From Candidatus Pelethomonas intestinigallinarum (GTDB lineage Bacteria > Bacillota > Clostridia > Oscillospirales > Oscillospiraceae), in the NCBI GenBank assembly GCA_018712665.1, contig DVGP01000118.1, forward strand, positions 1 to 14,507: a stretch of 14,507 nucleotides of DNA. The letters are read 5' to 3'. Of this stretch, positions 14,164 to 14,507 are shown piece by piece; position 1 is the first letter of the stretch; each line of letters opens with the position of its first letter. The translations under genes and the position numbers were made by a program. Below the pieces are notes generated by a model that was not told the origin of the DNA, did not search any database, and was given only the letters and a program-made list of their open reading frames with translations.

Positions 14164-14378
14164 ATTGTTAAGGGAGACCGTGTAACTTGACTTATAAATA
14201 CATCACCGTCAAAGCTGGTTATGAAAAATTCCTCATAACGTACCCCGTCCACACCGATCCGCTTCAAAAGGGCCTGTACTTCTTCGGTAGTCGTGGGGAA
14301 TTTCAGCGTTTCGCCAACCAGCTCACCCTCGTTGTACTTTCCCAGGTTGGTGATGTAGGCTTCAAACAGGGACGCCAT
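14136..14378 (-). pseudogene. ardA: Truncated ardA antirestriction gene
   Basis: The first 60 residues from the ATG at 14378 match the N-terminus of ArdA antirestriction proteins of Gram-positive conjugative elements: MASLFEAYITNLGKYNEGEL, then VGETLKFPTT and YEEFFITSFDGDV. ArdA mimics DNA to block type I restriction enzymes and is normally about 165 residues. After residue 60 (about position 14199) the similarity stops and the frame runs only 20 more codons, through the rlmD terminator, to a stop at 14136. The acidic middle and C-terminal parts needed for DNA mimicry are missing, so the protein is very unlikely to work. The start overlaps the stop of the upstream gene by one base (TGATG). 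This is the remnant of an accessory-element gene cut by a deletion or rearrangement. Confidence 0.75.
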
Positions 14379-14507
14379 CAGCACCGCCCCTGGCCCTTGA
14401 CGGTCAGGATGCCCTCAAGGGTAGTCGCGGTGATCCCCAGGCGCTGGGCCACAGCAATATCATTTTTCATGGCCTCGGTCACGGAATGGCCGCACACCAC
14501 CAGCACA
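14378..14507 (-). CDS. Partial accessory-element protein, C-terminal end
   Basis: The last 42 codons of a gene entering from the right edge are visible, ending at TGA 14380-14378. The translated end includes VLVVCGHSVTEAMKNDIAVA and QRLGITATTLEGILTVKG. This has the look of the small proteins that lie beside ardA in Firmicutes conjugative elements, with a pattern resembling a Rossmann-like strand-loop-helix. I do not recognise a defined function. Its stop codon overlaps the start of ardA, so the two were translationally coupled. The start lies outside the window. Confidence 0.6.
   Translation of the reverse strand, partial: VLVVCGHSVTEAMKNDIAVAQRLGITATTLEGILTVKGQGRC

Overview
The window reads as a stretch of high-GC Firmicutes (Clostridia) chromosome. 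The low-GC sigma-A-type promoters set in GC-rich coding DNA, the strong AGGAGG-type ribosome binding sites, the DUF1836 gene, and the ferredoxin/ASKHA and beta-CASP genes point to an Oscillospiraceae-like gut anaerobe (Flavonifractor/Oscillibacter/Lawsonibacter type). This placement is an inference from content and style, not from a search.

Layout. Positions 1-319 carry no convincing gene but a dense run of small hairpins. A minus-strand pair follows: a lipoprotein with four Asp-rich calcium-type loops (1107-2462), then an OmpR/PhoB-class response regulator (320-1012) with no histidine kinase in the window. Divergent from it is a 2Fe-2S ferredoxin/ASKHA ATPase of the RACo-like type (2705-4636) with a near-consensus promoter. 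A perfect bidirectional terminator separates it from a convergent hemolysin III/PAQR membrane protein (4708-5352). That gene shares its upstream region with a divergent DUF1836 putative regulator (5521-6078); a 17-bp perfect palindrome sits over the predicted start site of the membrane-protein promoter. A second bidirectional terminator ends the DUF1836 gene and the next operon.

Positions 10462 down to 6169 form a four-gene minus-strand operon for an E. coli XdhABC-type molybdenum hydroxylase: molybdopterin subunit, FAD subunit, 2Fe-2S subunit, then a MocA-like cytidylyltransferase that would make its cofactor. Together they encode a complete three-subunit enzyme plus one dedicated maturation step. 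Divergent from it is a beta-CASP metallo-beta-lactamase RNA hydrolase (10688-12283).

Positions 12298-12462, between that gene and rlmD, hold a cluster of A/T-rich palindromes with imperfect inverted termini, resembling a small non-coding palindromic element. The last gene, rlmD (12486-14108), is the most interesting. Its catalytic body ends at the normal family C-terminus near residue 446. It then continues in frame into a roughly 93-residue extra tail with a clear change of codon use, followed by a terminator, a truncated ardA antirestriction gene and the end of another accessory-type gene. This looks like the junction of an integrative element inserted at the 3' end of rlmD, with the element supplying a replacement C-terminus. 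No rRNA, tRNA, CRISPR array or complete insertion sequence was seen.
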